29,998 nt of DNA from an uncultured Prevotella sp. (GTDB lineage Bacteria > Bacteroidota > Bacteroidia > Bacteroidales > Bacteroidaceae): contig UQQN01000018.1 of NCBI GenBank assembly GCA_900543155.1, positions 1 through 29,998 on the forward strand, read 5' to 3'. The notes below the pieces were generated by a model. It saw only the letters and a list, made by a program, of their open reading frames with translations, did not search any database and had not been told where the DNA came from. A program made the position numbers and the translations under genes. Shown here piece after piece: positions 15,817-22,804 of the stretch. Within the stretch, counting starts at the first letter, position 1. Each line of letters opens with the position of its first letter.

Positions 15817-15825
15817 TCCCCCGAA

Positions 15826-16437
15826 ATGATAAACGAACAATACCCTTCAAAACTTTTGGAACGCGCAGTACAAGAACTTACGCGTTTACCTGGAGTTGGC
15901 AGAAAAACAGCCCTGCGCTTTGCTCTACATCTGCTTGCACAAGATAAAGAGGCTGTACATACTTTTAGCGATAGCCTAACACACCTCTGCGATGACGTAA
16001 AACATTGCAAAGTTTGCCATAATATCTCTGACACCGAAATTTGTGACATTTGCGCAAATCCACAACGAGATAAAACTACTATCTGTGTGGTAGAAAACAT
16101 CCATAGCGTGATGTCTATCGAAAACACAGGACAATTTCATGGTCTTTACCACGTTTTAGGGGGCGTAATATCCCCCATGGATGGTGTTGGACCTGCCGAC
16201 CTAGAACTCAATTCTCTCTTTGAACGCGTTGAAGCAGGAGGTATTAACGAAGTAATTCTTGCTCTCAACCCTACGATGGAGGGCGACACAACAAACTTCT
16301 ACATCTCGCGTCGTTTGGCACAAACAGGAGTTAAGTTCTCTGTACTTGCACGTGGTGTGAGCGTTGGCGATGACTTGGAATATACCGATGAAGTCACCTT
16401 AGGACGCTCCATTCTTGGACGCACACCATTAAAATAA
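15826..16437 (+). CDS. recR: Recombination protein RecR
   Basis: RecR works with RecO/RecF to load RecA at gaps. The 203-residue protein has a helix-hairpin-helix region (LPGVGRKTALRFA, 21-33) and a Cys4 zinc finger (Cys61, 64, 73, 76). The Toprim domain starts at ICVVEN (86-91) and includes HVLGGVISPMDGVGP. Near the C-terminus is a Walker-like/wedge segment with RGVSVGDDLEYTDEVTL. The ATG at 15826 gives the normal N-terminus. An upstream in-frame TTG at 15787 lies inside the promoter -33 element and is rejected. The gene is divergent from the ThiE-like gene across the promoter array. Confidence 0.96.
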   Translation: MINEQYPSKLLERAVQELTRLPGVGRKTALRFALHLLAQDKEAVHTFSDSLTHLCDDVKHCKVCHNISDTEICDICANPQRDKTTICVVENIHSVMSIENTGQFHGLYHVLGGVISPMDGVGPADLELNSLFERVEAGGINEVILALNPTMEGDTTNFYISRRLAQTGVKFSVLARGVSVGDDLEYTDEVTLGRSILGRTPLK

Positions 16438-16475
16438 ATATTTTACCACGCAAATAGTTTTTTACAAACAACAAT

Positions 16476-16871
16476 ATGAAAACTGCACGCATTATATATA
16501 TAGCTATTCTTGCTTTAGATGCCCTCTATGCTTTATTAAGCGAAATTGGTACTTTAACAACTGCCTTCATCCCTTCAAACAACAAAACAGAATATGCCCT
16601 AAACATGCTCTGCATTGTGTTTACCCTCGGTGCAAGTTGGGGGAGCCTTCGTTTGTTTGCCACAAAACCCATACACAAACAATTGTGCGACAAACCCCAC
16701 AGGGCTCCTACATGGAACATTGTGCGCGAAAGCATTTTAGGAACTGCCATCTTCATCAATACCATCGTTTATTATGGCATGATGAATGGCACCACCCCAC
16801 TCTTTTGCCTACTCATCACGCTGACCGCCTACGTATTCTGTTGGCCAAAAAAAGAGGAAATTTCAAAATAA
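16476..16871 (+). CDS. Small four-helix membrane protein, unknown function
   Basis: I do not recognise this 131-residue protein. It has four hydrophobic segments at about 5-24, 40-64, 85-105 and 108-125. Between the second and third is a basic loop (HKQLCDKPHRAPTW). It ends in a Lys/Glu cluster (KKEEISK). There is no cleavable signal peptide. It starts 38 bases after recR, so it is probably in the recR transcript, and a hairpin follows it. A link to RecR function cannot be inferred from position alone. Confidence 0.7.
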   Translation: MKTARIIYIAILALDALYALLSEIGTLTTAFIPSNNKTEYALNMLCIVFTLGASWGSLRLFATKPIHKQLCDKPHRAPTWNIVRESILGTAIFINTIVYYGMMNGTTPLFCLLITLTAYVFCWPKKEEISK

Positions 16872-16902
16872 GACCTATTTTTCAAGCAATAAAACTTTTC
16901 AC

Positions 16903-16963
16903 AAGTAATAAGTAATCAGTATAACCCGTGCAAATCCACGCACTTTCTCATTACTTATTACTT
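16903..16963 (+). terminator. AAGTAAT-repeat hairpin
   Basis: AAGTAATAAGTAAT (16903-16916) pairs exactly with ATTACTTATTACTT (16950-16963), with an inner CGTG/CACG pair (16927-16930, 16937-16940). A GTTTTT run follows. It would end the recR unit. Confidence 0.7.
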
Positions 16964-16979
16964 TGTTTTTACCCTTACA

Positions 16980-16998
16980 TTAGTTTGTGATACTTATG
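16980..16998 (+). repeat. Dispersed repeat unit overlapping the GNAT start codon
   Basis: TTAGTTTGTGATACTTATG matches TTAGTTTGTAATACTTATT at 3052-3070 at 17 of 19 positions. The ATG of the acetyltransferase gene is the last three bases of this unit. Confidence 0.65.
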
Positions 16999-17505
16999 AC
17001 CCACCTACGCTCTTTAGAACCCGAGGATTTAGATTTGCTATATACAATAGAAAATGACCCCGAACTTTGGGAAACATCAAACAATGACACCCCATACTCA
17101 CGATATGCCCTAAAACAATATATTGCCGCAGCACAATCCATCCACGAATGTGGCAATTTACGTTTGGTTATTGAAATAAAGAACAACGAAGAGGATTGTT
17201 ATAAGGCTATTGGCTTTATCGATTTACTAAACTACTCCCCTCTTAACGCCCGCGCCGAAATAGGCATAGCCCTACTTAAAGCATACAGAGGGAAAGGATA
17301 TGGAAGTTCCGCCCTACAACAAATTGAAAAGTATGCCGTGAGCATATTACGCATTCATTCATTACACGCATGGGTCACAACAGACAATGTAGCCTCTTTT
17401 TCATTATTCGAAAAAGCAGGTTATAAACAAGCTGCAAAACTCCCCGATTGGCACTTTTCTATGGGAAAATACAAGGAAACTGCACTTTTTCTGAAGATTT
17501 TTTGA
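16996..17505 (+). CDS. GNAT family N-acetyltransferase
   Basis: A 169-residue cytosolic acetyltransferase of the RimJ/SpeG-like branch. It opens MTHLRSLEPEDLDLLYTIEN, where the RxLEPEDLD pattern is typical. An LWETSNNDTPYSRY-like substrate segment follows. Motif A with the acetyl-CoA loop is EIGIALLKAYRGKGYGSSAL, where the loop is RGKGYG. Motif B includes NVASFSLFEKAGY. The substrate (a protein N-terminus, polyamine or small amine) cannot be told. I choose the ATG at 16996. An in-frame GTG three codons earlier is possible but less likely. The start lies inside a dispersed repeat, so its leader is unusual. Confidence 0.9.
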   Translation: MTHLRSLEPEDLDLLYTIENDPELWETSNNDTPYSRYALKQYIAAAQSIHECGNLRLVIEIKNNEEDCYKAIGFIDLLNYSPLNARAEIGIALLKAYRGKGYGSSALQQIEKYAVSILRIHSLHAWVTTDNVASFSLFEKAGYKQAAKLPDWHFSMGKYKETALFLKIF

Positions 17506-17522
17506 AAAAAATGCGTTTTTAG

Positions 17523-17553
17523 TTTGGTAGTTTAAAATAAAGTCGTACCTTTG
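17523..17553 (+). promoter_or_regulatory. Promoter of the tRNA-Asp/tRNA-Cys unit
   Basis: TTTG (17523-17526), exactly 19 bases, then TACCTTTG (17546-17553). The first tRNA starts 41 bases downstream. Confidence 0.85.
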
Positions 17554-17593
17554 CACTCGCAAACAAGCAACAAGGACTATTACAAAAACAAAT

Positions 17594-17670
17594 GGTGTGT
17601 TAGTTCAGCTGGTTAGAATACATGCCTGTCACGCATGGGGTCACGGGTTCGAGTCCCGTACACACCGCCA
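17594..17670 (+). tRNA. tRNA-Asp (anticodon GTC), CCA encoded
   Basis: Acceptor GGTGTGT pairs with ACACACC. The anticodon stem is flanked by ATGCC/GCAT around loop CTGTCAC, anticodon GTC. The T loop is TTCGAGT. Discriminator G at 17667 is followed by an encoded CCA (17668-17670). Confidence 0.95.
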
Positions 17671-17683
17671 CAATTACCAAAAT

Positions 17684-17754
17684 GGTACCCTGACCGAGTG
17701 GCTAGGTAGCGGTCTGCAAAACCGTGTACAGCAGTTCGAATCTGCTGGGTACCT
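17684..17754 (+). tRNA. tRNA-Cys (anticodon GCA)
   Basis: Acceptor GGTACCC pairs with GGGTACC. The anticodon stem is GCGGT/ACCGT with loop CTGCAAA, anticodon GCA. The T arm is AGCAG/CTGCT with loop TTCGAAT. It is 13 bases after tRNA-Asp and shares its promoter. CCA is not encoded. Confidence 0.94.
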
Positions 17755-17757
17755 CAC

Positions 17758-17792
17758 AAGAGCAACTAAGTTTTTTAGTTGCTCTTTTTTAT
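17758..17792 (+). terminator. Terminator of the tRNA-Asp/Cys unit
   Basis: AAGAGCAACTAA (17758-17769) pairs perfectly with TTAGTTGCTCTT (17775-17786) around a short T-rich loop, and a T run follows. Confidence 0.92.
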
Positions 17793-17834
17793 TTTAAATT
17801 GACTTTTTCAGCCCCAAAAGAGCTCCTTACAATC

Positions 17835-17896
17835 CCGAAGACATCCCGAAGGTTTAATAAAAAGAAATCCGAAGGCATTCCAATATTATACCGAAG
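17835..17896 (+). repeat. Four CCGAAG motifs at near-11 bp multiples
   Basis: CCGAAG starts at 17835, 17846, 17869 and 17891, with steps of 11, 23 and 22 bases. The region is noncoding, between the tRNA terminator and the end of mtgA. Confidence 0.5.
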
Positions 17897-17943
17897 GTAC
17901 ACCCTCCTCAAAATATCGCTCAACCATTTTTAAAAAAAGACAT

Positions 17944-17981
17944 CAAAAAAATGCTACGCATTATTATTCTTGCGCAGCATT
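17944..17981 (-). terminator. mtgA terminator overlapping the coding end
   Basis: On the minus strand AATGCTGCGCA (17971-17981) pairs with TGCGTAGCATT (17950-17960), followed by a T run. The last mtgA codons form the left arm and the stop codon (17964-17966) lies in the loop. Confidence 0.8.
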
Positions 17982-18656
17982 TTCTTTTAATAACGGAATA
18001 TGTTTCATTTCCTGTTCAATTTTTCTCTGACGTTTACGCATATACCCAGAAGGGGTAAGCGAACTAAAACGCAACGGATTAGGAAGCGTAGCAGCAATTA
18101 GAGCACAGTCGGAACGACGTAAATCAGATGCCGAACATCCGAAATGACGTTGTGCTACAGCCTCAGCACCATAAATATCAGGTCCCATCTCAATACTATT
18201 AAGATAAACCTCCATAATACGATCCTTCGACCACATCAGCTCTATAAGCACCGTGAAATACACCTCAAAGCCCTTACGCAACCACGATGATTGGGGCCAA
18301 AGAAACACATTCTTAGCAGTTTGTTGCGATATCGTACTTCCGCCACGCGAGCGTTTACCCTCTAAGCGTTCCATAGCCGCACTTTGTATCGCATCAAAAT
18401 CAAAACCATGATGATGCAAAAAGTTTTGATCCTCCGAAGCCATTACAGCTACAGGCAAATAAGGTGATATTTTTTTCAGAGGAACCCACTCATGATGAAT
18501 TGCAGCCGACTCGCCATTACCAATATTCTGCACACAGCGAATCACCATCAATGGCGTAATAGGCACAGGCGACCAACGATAGACAGCCACAGTAACCACA
18601 CTACTCACCACAAATGTAAGGAAGCCGTAAAATATATACTTAAAAAAAGTCCGCAT
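17964..18656 (-). CDS. mtgA: Monofunctional peptidoglycan glycosyltransferase
   Basis: Polymerises lipid II into glycan strands at the periplasmic face of the inner membrane. The 230-residue protein has one N-terminal membrane anchor (about 5-26) and a GT51 domain without a transpeptidase. The catalytic motif is ASEDQNFLHHHGFD with Glu75. RGGSTISQQTAKN is at 104-116, KDRIMEVYLNSIEMG at 144-158 and ALIAATLPNP near 185-195. The length fits MtgA and rules out a bifunctional PBP1. It converges with the tRNA unit, and its own terminator overlaps the last codons. Confidence 0.95.
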   Translation of the reverse strand: MRTFFKYIFYGFLTFVVSSVVTVAVYRWSPVPITPLMVIRCVQNIGNGESAAIHHEWVPLKKISPYLPVAVMASEDQNFLHHHGFDFDAIQSAAMERLEGKRSRGGSTISQQTAKNVFLWPQSSWLRKGFEVYFTVLIELMWSKDRIMEVYLNSIEMGPDIYGAEAVAQRHFGCSASDLRRSDCALIAATLPNPLRFSSLTPSGYMRKRQRKIEQEMKHIPLLKENAAQE

Positions 18657-18669
18657 AGAAATACACCCA

Positions 18670-18718
18670 AATAAAAATGTGCCAATGTACTACGTTTTAC
18701 ATAAGCACATTAGCACAT
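18670..18718 (-). terminator. Terminator of the DUF3127 gene
   Basis: On the minus strand the 12-base arms (18707-18718 and 18677-18688) pair with one G-U. TTTTTATTT follows the second arm. It lies 20 bases past the DUF3127 stop. Confidence 0.7.
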
Positions 18719-18737
18719 CACATTTATATCTGCTTAA

Positions 18738-19160
18738 TTAAAAAGGCAGATCATCTACAGTACCATTTGAAGCAGTAGCTGCAGGAGCCTCAGAAGCTGC
18801 AGCAGGAGCAGCAGGAGCAGCAGGTGCAGGAGCTGGAGCAACAGGAGCTATAGGATCTACAAGAGGTTGACCTGCCATCGCATCAGCAGTAATATGCTGC
18901 ACACGCCAAGCACGTACACTATTATACCAACGACCTTGATACTCACGAGCATCAATGTCGAACGATACAGTTACTTCGTCACCAACCTTTACGTTAGCCT
19001 CCTTAATACGGTCTTCGCCAAAGATTTCGAACACGCAACGCTTAGGATATTGCTCGTGTGTTTCCACTACGTAGCTCTGCACAATCCAATTATTACCAGT
19101 ACGTGCAGACTGTCCGCTACGCGGCTCCATAGCCACGATAATTTTTCCAGAAATTTCCAT
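18738..19160 (-). CDS. DUF3127 protein with SSB-like C-terminal tail
   Basis: A 140-residue protein. Residues 1-95 match DUF3127, a small beta-rich OB-fold-like domain common in Bacteroidota: MEISGKIIVAMEPRSGQSA, then NNWIVQSYVVETHEQYPKR, FEIFGEDRIKEANVKVGDEV and REYQGRWYNSVRAWRV. Residues 100-132 are a flexible Ala/Pro linker. The protein ends VDDLPF, close to the DDDIPF tip with which bacterial SSB recruits partner proteins. This layout of OB-like domain, linker and acidic tip suggests a single-strand-binding or SSB-related role. I infer this; I do not know it to be established. The ATG at 19160 is preferred over an ORF start 19 codons upstream. It is divergent from dnaN. Confidence 0.82.
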   Translation of the reverse strand: MEISGKIIVAMEPRSGQSARTGNNWIVQSYVVETHEQYPKRCVFEIFGEDRIKEANVKVGDEVTVSFDIDAREYQGRWYNSVRAWRVQHITADAMAGQPLVDPIAPVAPAPAPAAPAAPAAASEAPAATASNGTVDDLPF

Positions 19161-19238
19161 ATTGATAAATGATATATTAATTTTGCAACGCGAAGTTACG
19201 GAAAAAATATCGTACATGTGCTTTTTTAAGCATTAAAC

Positions 19239-19269
19239 TTTTTCCACATTCCATTTTTTCGTAAATTTG
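19239..19269 (+). promoter_or_regulatory. Candidate dnaN promoter
   Basis: TAAATTTG (19262-19269) fits the -7 consensus. The position 19 bases upstream is TTTT (19239-19242), an imperfect -33. It predicts a leader of about 125 nt. Confidence 0.5.
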
Positions 19270-19400
19270 CCCTACAAATATCAAGTCGCAGTTTCCACCC
19301 AAGCAGTATAAACTGTTTGCACAGACACAAAAATCCTGAATCGGATAAAAAACAACGTGGCAATACGACTATTAAAACGAAACCATCCAAAACAGTTCTC

Positions 19401-20525
19401 ATGAAATTTGTTATTTCCAGTTCAACCCTTTCATCACGCCTGATGACCATCGGACGTGTCATTGTGCAAAAGAACACCTTACCCATTCTCGACTGCTTCT
19501 GCTTCGACATTAAAGGTACTTCGTTGACCATCACTGCCTCTGACAACGACTCAACCATCACAGCCTATGCCGAATTAAATGAGTGCGATGCCGACGTACG
19601 TTTTGCTGTCAATGCCAAGACGCTGCAAGATGCTATCAAGGAAATTCCCGAACAACCGCTCGAATGCTACCTCAACCCCGAGACTTACGAGTTGACCGTG
19701 GAATATCAGAACGGACAATACAAACTCATGGGACAGAGTGCCGACGAATATCCCATTCCTGCACAAACCGAAGAGCAGAACATGAATCTCGTGATGGATG
19801 CACACGATTTGCTCTTAGGCATTTCACGCTCTCTCGTAGCTGCAGCCAACGACACTTTGCGTCCTCAGCTCAACACCGTATGCTTCGACATTCAAGGTCA
19901 AACCATCTCTATGGTGTCGAGCAATGGCAACCAGTTAGCACTTACTCGCATGCCTCTTCCTGGCGTCGAAGCACAAGGCAGCTACTTATTGGGCACACGT
20001 CCTGCCTCATTACTCAAGGCCATGCTTGCCAAGGCTAGTGGCGACGTACAAATTAAATTAGGAAACCGCACAGCTACTTTCAAGAGCGAGGAATATTCAC
20101 TTATGAGCCGTTTGGTCGAAGGTCACTTCCCCAACTACCGTAGCGTTATTCCGCAAAACAATCCCAATGTGGTTACCATCAACCGCCAGGCTTTGGTTAG
20201 TGCATTGCGCCGTGTATTGGTATTTGCTAATGCACAAGCTGTATTGGTTAAATTCAATCTTTCTGCCAGCACACTCAACATTTCAAGCCAAGACATCGAC
20301 TTTGGCAAATCGGCAGAAGAATCAATGCTTTGCGACTACTCGGGCAACCCCATGCGCATTGCCTTTAAGGGTTCTGTACTCTTAGAACTCATCAACAACA
20401 TCGACTCAGAAGAAATTTCGTTGAAACTCTCTGACCCCAGCCGTGCAGGTTTAATTGTTCCTGCCGAACAAACTGAAGGACAAGAGGTGATTATGCTCAT
20501 TATGCCCTCTGTATTCAACGACTAA
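19401..20525 (+). CDS. dnaN: DNA polymerase III beta subunit (sliding clamp)
   Basis: The ring-shaped clamp that tethers polymerase III and other enzymes to DNA. The protein has 374 residues, the usual size, in three similar domains. Examples of typical sequence are MKFVISSSTLSSRLMTIGRVI at the N-terminus, QSADEYPIP, EGHFPNYRSVIP and a C-terminus ending LIMPSVFND. The ATG at 19401 starts the conserved fold. An open frame extends 28 codons upstream but reads as a charged unrelated sequence and is excluded. It heads the rightward series dnaN, exonuclease, coaBC, porD, recN. dnaA is not adjacent, so the position does not mark an origin. Confidence 0.97.
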   Translation: MKFVISSSTLSSRLMTIGRVIVQKNTLPILDCFCFDIKGTSLTITASDNDSTITAYAELNECDADVRFAVNAKTLQDAIKEIPEQPLECYLNPETYELTVEYQNGQYKLMGQSADEYPIPAQTEEQNMNLVMDAHDLLLGISRSLVAAANDTLRPQLNTVCFDIQGQTISMVSSNGNQLALTRMPLPGVEAQGSYLLGTRPASLLKAMLAKASGDVQIKLGNRTATFKSEEYSLMSRLVEGHFPNYRSVIPQNNPNVVTINRQALVSALRRVLVFANAQAVLVKFNLSASTLNISSQDIDFGKSAEESMLCDYSGNPMRIAFKGSVLLELINNIDSEEISLKLSDPSRAGLIVPAEQTEGQEVIMLIMPSVFND

Positions 20526-20550
20526 CATATCCCATGGAGCGTTTGCCCCA

Positions 20551-20623
20551 CAAATATGCGAATGTGTAACTGCCATAAAGCGCCTCGTGCGCAGATACAT
20601 GCTTTTACACGTTCGCACATTTG
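20551..20623 (+). other. Large hairpin between dnaN and the exonuclease gene
   Basis: CAAATATGCGAATGTGTAA (20551-20569) pairs with 20605-20623, 17 of 19 by Watson-Crick and the rest as wobble or mismatch. An inner GCGC/GCGC stem lies at 20580-20592. There is no long T run, so it may reduce or process rather than stop transcription. Confidence 0.6.
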
Positions 20624-20696
20624 CATTTTCAGCACACATATAAATAATTAGGACACCCTAAAAACTAAGTTCACGCTCTTATTATTAAAAGTCACC

Positions 20697-21461
20697 ATGC
20701 AACTTTCGCTTTCAAAACCCATCATATTCTTCGACATTGAGGCTACGGGACTTAACATTGCCACCGACCGCATTGTTGAATTGTGCTATATTAAGGTATA
20801 TCCCAATGGCACTGAAGACGTAAAAACCTTGCGTTTTAATCCCGAACGCCACATCTCAGCCGAAGCCACAGCAGTGAATGGCATTCACGATGAGGATGTA
20901 GCAGACTGCCCACGTTTCAAGGAAAAAGCAGCTGAATTAGCACGCGAATTTCAAGGCTGCGATTTAGCAGGTTTCAATTCTAACCACTTCGACATTCCCC
21001 TTTTAGTTGAAGAGTTTATCCGTGCAGGGGTTGACTACGACATTACAGGTTCACTATTCGTAGATGTGCAGGGCATCTTCCACAAAATGGAAAAGCGCGA
21101 CCTCACTGCCGCCTACAAATTTTATTGCCATAAAGACCTTACCGATGCACACACCGCCGAGGCTGACACACGCGCCACACTCGAAGTGCTCGAAGCGCAA
21201 CTCGACCGTTATGCCGAAACACTGAAAAATTCTGTACCCTTCTTGGCAGAATTTTCACGTCGTAATCGTAACGTCGATTTAGCCGGTCGAATTGTCTATA
21301 ACGACCAAGGCGTAGAAACCATCAACTTTGGCAAGTATCGCGGACGCGCCGTAACCGAAGTGCTACGTCGCGACCCTGGTTATTTTTCATGGGTAATGCA
21401 AGGCGACTTTACGCAAAACACCAAACAAACTTTTATGCGCATCAAACTAAGAATGGCATAA
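20697..21461 (+). CDS. DnaQ-like 3'-5' exonuclease with C-terminal module
   Basis: A 254-residue exonuclease of the DEDDh (DnaQ) family, probably for proofreading or repair. Exo I is FFDIEATGLN with Asp13 and Glu15. Exo II is FNSNHFDIPLL with Asp99. Exo III is DAHTAEADTRAT with His152 and Asp157. All catalytic residues are present. After the nuclease domain (about 1-185), residues 193-254 form a separate module with INFGKYRGRAVTEVL and PGYFSWVMQGDF. It resembles a short domain seen on other bacterial exonucleases (DUF3820-like, from memory). The enzyme is encoded next to the clamp gene dnaN. Confidence 0.9.
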   Translation: MQLSLSKPIIFFDIEATGLNIATDRIVELCYIKVYPNGTEDVKTLRFNPERHISAEATAVNGIHDEDVADCPRFKEKAAELAREFQGCDLAGFNSNHFDIPLLVEEFIRAGVDYDITGSLFVDVQGIFHKMEKRDLTAAYKFYCHKDLTDAHTAEADTRATLEVLEAQLDRYAETLKNSVPFLAEFSRRNRNVDLAGRIVYNDQGVETINFGKYRGRAVTEVLRRDPGYFSWVMQGDFTQNTKQTFMRIKLRMA

Positions 21462-21479
21462 CAGAAACTGCACCTCACA

Positions 21480-21542
21480 AATAGTTTAACAATGTCAATC
21501 AAGCTGATTTTCAGCGAGATTAAGCCACATCATTAAACTATT
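21480..21542 (+). other. Nested hairpin between exonuclease gene and coaBC
   Basis: AATAGTTTAA (21480-21489) pairs with TTAAACTATT (21533-21542). Inside is GCTGA/TCAGC (21503-21507, 21511-21515). Its role is unknown. Confidence 0.5.
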
Positions 21543-21562
21543 AGTTTTATATAGCAAAAAGA

Positions 21563-22765
21563 ATGAAAGGTAAAAAAATAGTATTGGGCATTACGGGTAG
21601 TATCGCCGCTTACAAGGCATGTTCACTTATCCGCTTATTCATTAAAGCAGGAGCCGAAGTACAGGTAGTTATTACCCCTGCAGGCAAAGAATTTATTACC
21701 CCCGTCACACTCTCTACCCTCACCTCAAAACCCGTTATTAGCGAGTTTTTCTCTAACCGCGATGGTTCGTGGAATAGCCATGTGGAACTCGGACTTTGGG
21801 CTGATGCCATGGTCATAGCCCCATGCACAGCATCCACATTGGGCAAAATGGCAAACGGCATTGCCGACAATATGCTCATCACCACTTATCTTTCAATGAA
21901 AGCCCCCGTGTTCATTGCCCCCGCAATGGATCTTGACATGTATCGCCACCCTGCCACACAAGCAAACATGCAAACCCTTCGTGCATTTGGCAACCACATT
22001 ATCGAAGCTGCCAGCGGAGAATTAGCAAGTCACCTCGTGGGCAAGGGACGTATGGAAGAACCCGAAACCATTTTCAAGACCATCGACGAGTTCTTCAAAG
22101 CGCAAGAGGCAACCAAACACCCCAACGATTTAACAGGGCGTCGCGTATTGATCACAGCAGGTCCCACCTACGAAAAGATTGATGCGGTGCGCTTTATCGG
22201 CAATTTCTCTACCGGCAAAATGGGCTTTGCTTTAGCCGAAGAATGCGCACGCCGTGGTGCTGAAGTAGAGTTAATAGCAGGTCCTGTAGCTTTACAAGCA
22301 CACCACCCCAACATCCACCGCACAGACGTTACCAGTGCCAGCGATATGTACAAAGCTGCCACCACACGTTTCAGTCAATGCGACACCGCCATTCTCTGTG
22401 CAGCCGTGGCAGACTTTACGCCAGCCTCTGTTGCCGAGCAAAAAATTAAACGCGAAGGTTCGGGCGGACTGCATCTTGACCTTGTCCCCACACACGACAT
22501 TGCCAAAGAATTGGGCAAATGCAAGCGCGAAGGACAAAAGTTAATAGGCTTTGCTCTCGAAACAAACGATGAAGAGAGTCACGCACTCGACAAACTAAAA
22601 CGCAAAAATCTCGACTTTATCGTGCTCAACTCACTCCGCACACCGGGCGCAGGCTTTGCTTACGATACCAACCAAGTTACACTACTCTTTGCTAATGGTC
22701 AGAAAAAAGCCTTCGAACTCAAGAGCAAAACTGAGGTAGCAGCCGATATAGTTGATTTTTTATAG
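21563..22765 (+). CDS. coaBC: Bifunctional CoaBC (coenzyme A biosynthesis)
   Basis: This enzyme joins 4'-phosphopantothenate to cysteine (CoaB) and then decarboxylates the product with FMN (CoaC). The 400-residue protein opens with KKIVLGITGSIAAYKACSL. The CoaC catalytic His is probably His73 in NSHVELGLWADAM, and APCTASTLGKMANGIADN follows. The usual PAMN motif is PAMDLDMY here (120-127). The CoaB half starts near 190 with RRVLITAGPTYEKIDAVRFI and continues NFSTGKMG, CAAVADF, KIKRE and GFALETND. It lies about 100 bases after the exonuclease gene and 40 bases before porD on the same strand. Confidence 0.96.
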   Translation: MKGKKIVLGITGSIAAYKACSLIRLFIKAGAEVQVVITPAGKEFITPVTLSTLTSKPVISEFFSNRDGSWNSHVELGLWADAMVIAPCTASTLGKMANGIADNMLITTYLSMKAPVFIAPAMDLDMYRHPATQANMQTLRAFGNHIIEAASGELASHLVGKGRMEEPETIFKTIDEFFKAQEATKHPNDLTGRRVLITAGPTYEKIDAVRFIGNFSTGKMGFALAEECARRGAEVELIAGPVALQAHHPNIHRTDVTSASDMYKAATTRFSQCDTAILCAAVADFTPASVAEQKIKREGSGGLHLDLVPTHDIAKELGKCKREGQKLIGFALETNDEESHALDKLKRKNLDFIVLNSLRTPGAGFAYDTNQVTLLFANGQKKAFELKSKTEVAADIVDFL

Positions 22766-22804
22766 CATTTAAAGTGCTCATTCCCCCTCTAAAACCTCAC
22801 AACC

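Noticed and set aside
15787..15825. Upstream TTG start for recR
   Set aside because: The added 13 residues are encoded by the promoter itself, and the ATG at 15826 starts the conserved RecR sequence.
19317..19400. 28-codon N-terminal extension of DnaN
   Set aside because: The sequence is unlike any clamp N-terminus. The normal start is at 19401.
19161..19400. Replication origin near dnaN
   Set aside because: There is no dnaA gene and no cluster of DnaA boxes (TTATCCACA-like). dnaN in Bacteroidota is often away from the origin.
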